Source: Candidatus Treponema excrementipullorum (lineage in GTDB: Bacteria > Spirochaetota > Spirochaetia > Treponematales > Treponemataceae). Taken from it: a stretch of DNA of 5,261 bases. Numbering within the stretch: the first letter of the stretch is position 1; every line of letters begins with the position of its first letter. The translations under genes and the position numbers were made by a program. The DNA lies in contig JAHLFV010000186.1 of the NCBI GenBank assembly GCA_018883625.1, positions 1-5,261 of the forward strand. The letters are read 5' to 3'. This document shows, piece after piece, positions 4,724 through 5,261 of the stretch. Below the pieces are notes generated by a model, which made no database searches, was not told where the DNA came from, and saw only the letters and a program-made list of their open reading frames with translations.

Positions 4724-5260
4724 TTATTCCGAAAAATTCTTAAAAAAGCCTGCCACGTCTACACCGTTGATTTTAGTACCGTCAGGATACAAACTTAACA
4801 ATTTTTGCCTACCGGTGGTTAGGTGAACGGAAGTAATACCATACTGAATTGACTGATCTGCCTCCAAAAAGGCTGCTATGTGATCAGCAATTTTTACCAG
4901 TTTGCCGTCTACGGGAGAAAAATCGTCAATGTTATAGGAAGTGTTCAGCTCTTCAAAAGATACTTCCAATTGTTGTCCCGGGGCACACTCCGTCAACCGA
5001 CCTGATATATCTTTTGTGAACAACGTATCGCAGGAAGGAACCTGTATTCTGTTGGCAAACTCATTGCTGGTAAAATAAAGCAATTCATCCTTATAGCACG
5101 CATCCATCAAAGGTGCCAATTCTTTTTCTACAATTTCATCTTCTATTTTTTTCACAATTGACGGCAACCCGTCTGTAGCCTGCTTAACGGGAGAAATAAT
5201 GTCCCGGGTAACGGCTTCCGGCAAATCATGGAACAGGGCAGAAAAAAAGTTGTTGTAACG
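4724..5260 (-). CDS. HD-domain phosphohydrolase (YfbR-like), N-terminus outside window
   Basis: 178 C-terminal residues are visible; the frame continues past the right edge. The TTG at 5224-5222 is not the start, because the residues before it complete the HD signature FFSALFHD followed by LPEAVTRDIISPVK. The metal and catalytic set visible is H11, D12, E15 and D20 (numbering from the first visible residue), and LVKIADHIAAFLEAD provides D126 as the likely last ligand. The pattern HDxxExxxxDxxxPVK is that of the YfbR/HD_3 group, which includes 5'-deoxynucleotidases and other nucleotide phosphohydrolases. The first conserved His would be off-window. Between lies a charged helical segment (IVKKIEDEIVEKELAPLMDA) and a long insert (about residues 60-115), more than in E. 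coli YfbR. The protein is cytoplasmic, with no membrane segment. It is followed after 29 bp by the LysM/LytM gene, probably in one transcript. The substrate is not predictable from this. Confidence 0.88.
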   Translation of the reverse strand, partial: RYNNFFSALFHDLPEAVTRDIISPVKQATDGLPSIVKKIEDEIVEKELAPLMDACYKDELLYFTSNEFANRIQVPSCDTLFTKDISGRLTECAPGQQLEVSFEELNTSYNIDDFSPVDGKLVKIADHIAAFLEADQSIQYGITSVHLTTGRQKLLSLYPDGTKINGVDVAGFFKNFSE

Positions 5261-5261
5261 G

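Noticed and set aside
5222..5224. TTG as the start of the HD protein
   Set aside because: The residues just before it complete the HD motif, so the gene starts beyond the window.

Overview
The window looks like a piece of a host-associated spirochaete chromosome, most likely an oral Treponema close to T. denticola. The reasons are moderate-to-low GC, an AAA ATPase of the DUF4143 type (a family found in many copies in such genomes), a double-LysM/LytM envelope protein that follows an HD phosphohydrolase gene, and a cluster of polymorphic-toxin immunity-like genes. The genus is inferred from gene content and style. No rRNA or other marker gene is present to prove it.

Layout. Positions 1-863 (+ strand) hold what looks like the end of an immunity-gene array: the 3' part of an NTF2-fold immunity-like protein, a 78-aa protein translated from a Shine-Dalgarno (SD) site that overlaps the previous stop codon, and a possible 27-aa gene remnant. 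At 884-1849 is a 321-aa NYN-family putative ribonuclease. I read it as having two extra RNA-binding modules, an OST-HTH/LOTUS winged helix and a diverged cold-shock domain.

Positions 1850-2378 form a long, patchy intergenic region. The first half is GC-balanced and contains nested inverted repeats, including a perfect 12-bp palindrome. Next come four TCGGCAA repeats spaced 22, 21 and 21 bp apart in A/T tracts. A 42-codon minus-strand ORF follows that could encode a one-helix membrane peptide. Last is an AT-rich promoter with a 12-bp direct repeat and an operator-like inverted repeat. It leads into a 446-aa AAA_14/DUF4143 ATPase (2379-3719, +).

The right end is a minus-strand operon reading toward the ATPase. 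An HD-domain phosphohydrolase, cut by the window edge, is followed 29 bp later by a secreted protein with two LysM domains and a LytM/M23-like domain that has lost the usual zinc ligands, so it is probably a non-enzymatic cell-wall regulator or scaffold.

The least explained part is 1921-2378, where structured repeats, a possible membrane micropeptide and an operator-like promoter sit next to a stand-alone ATPase. Whether these parts work together is inference.
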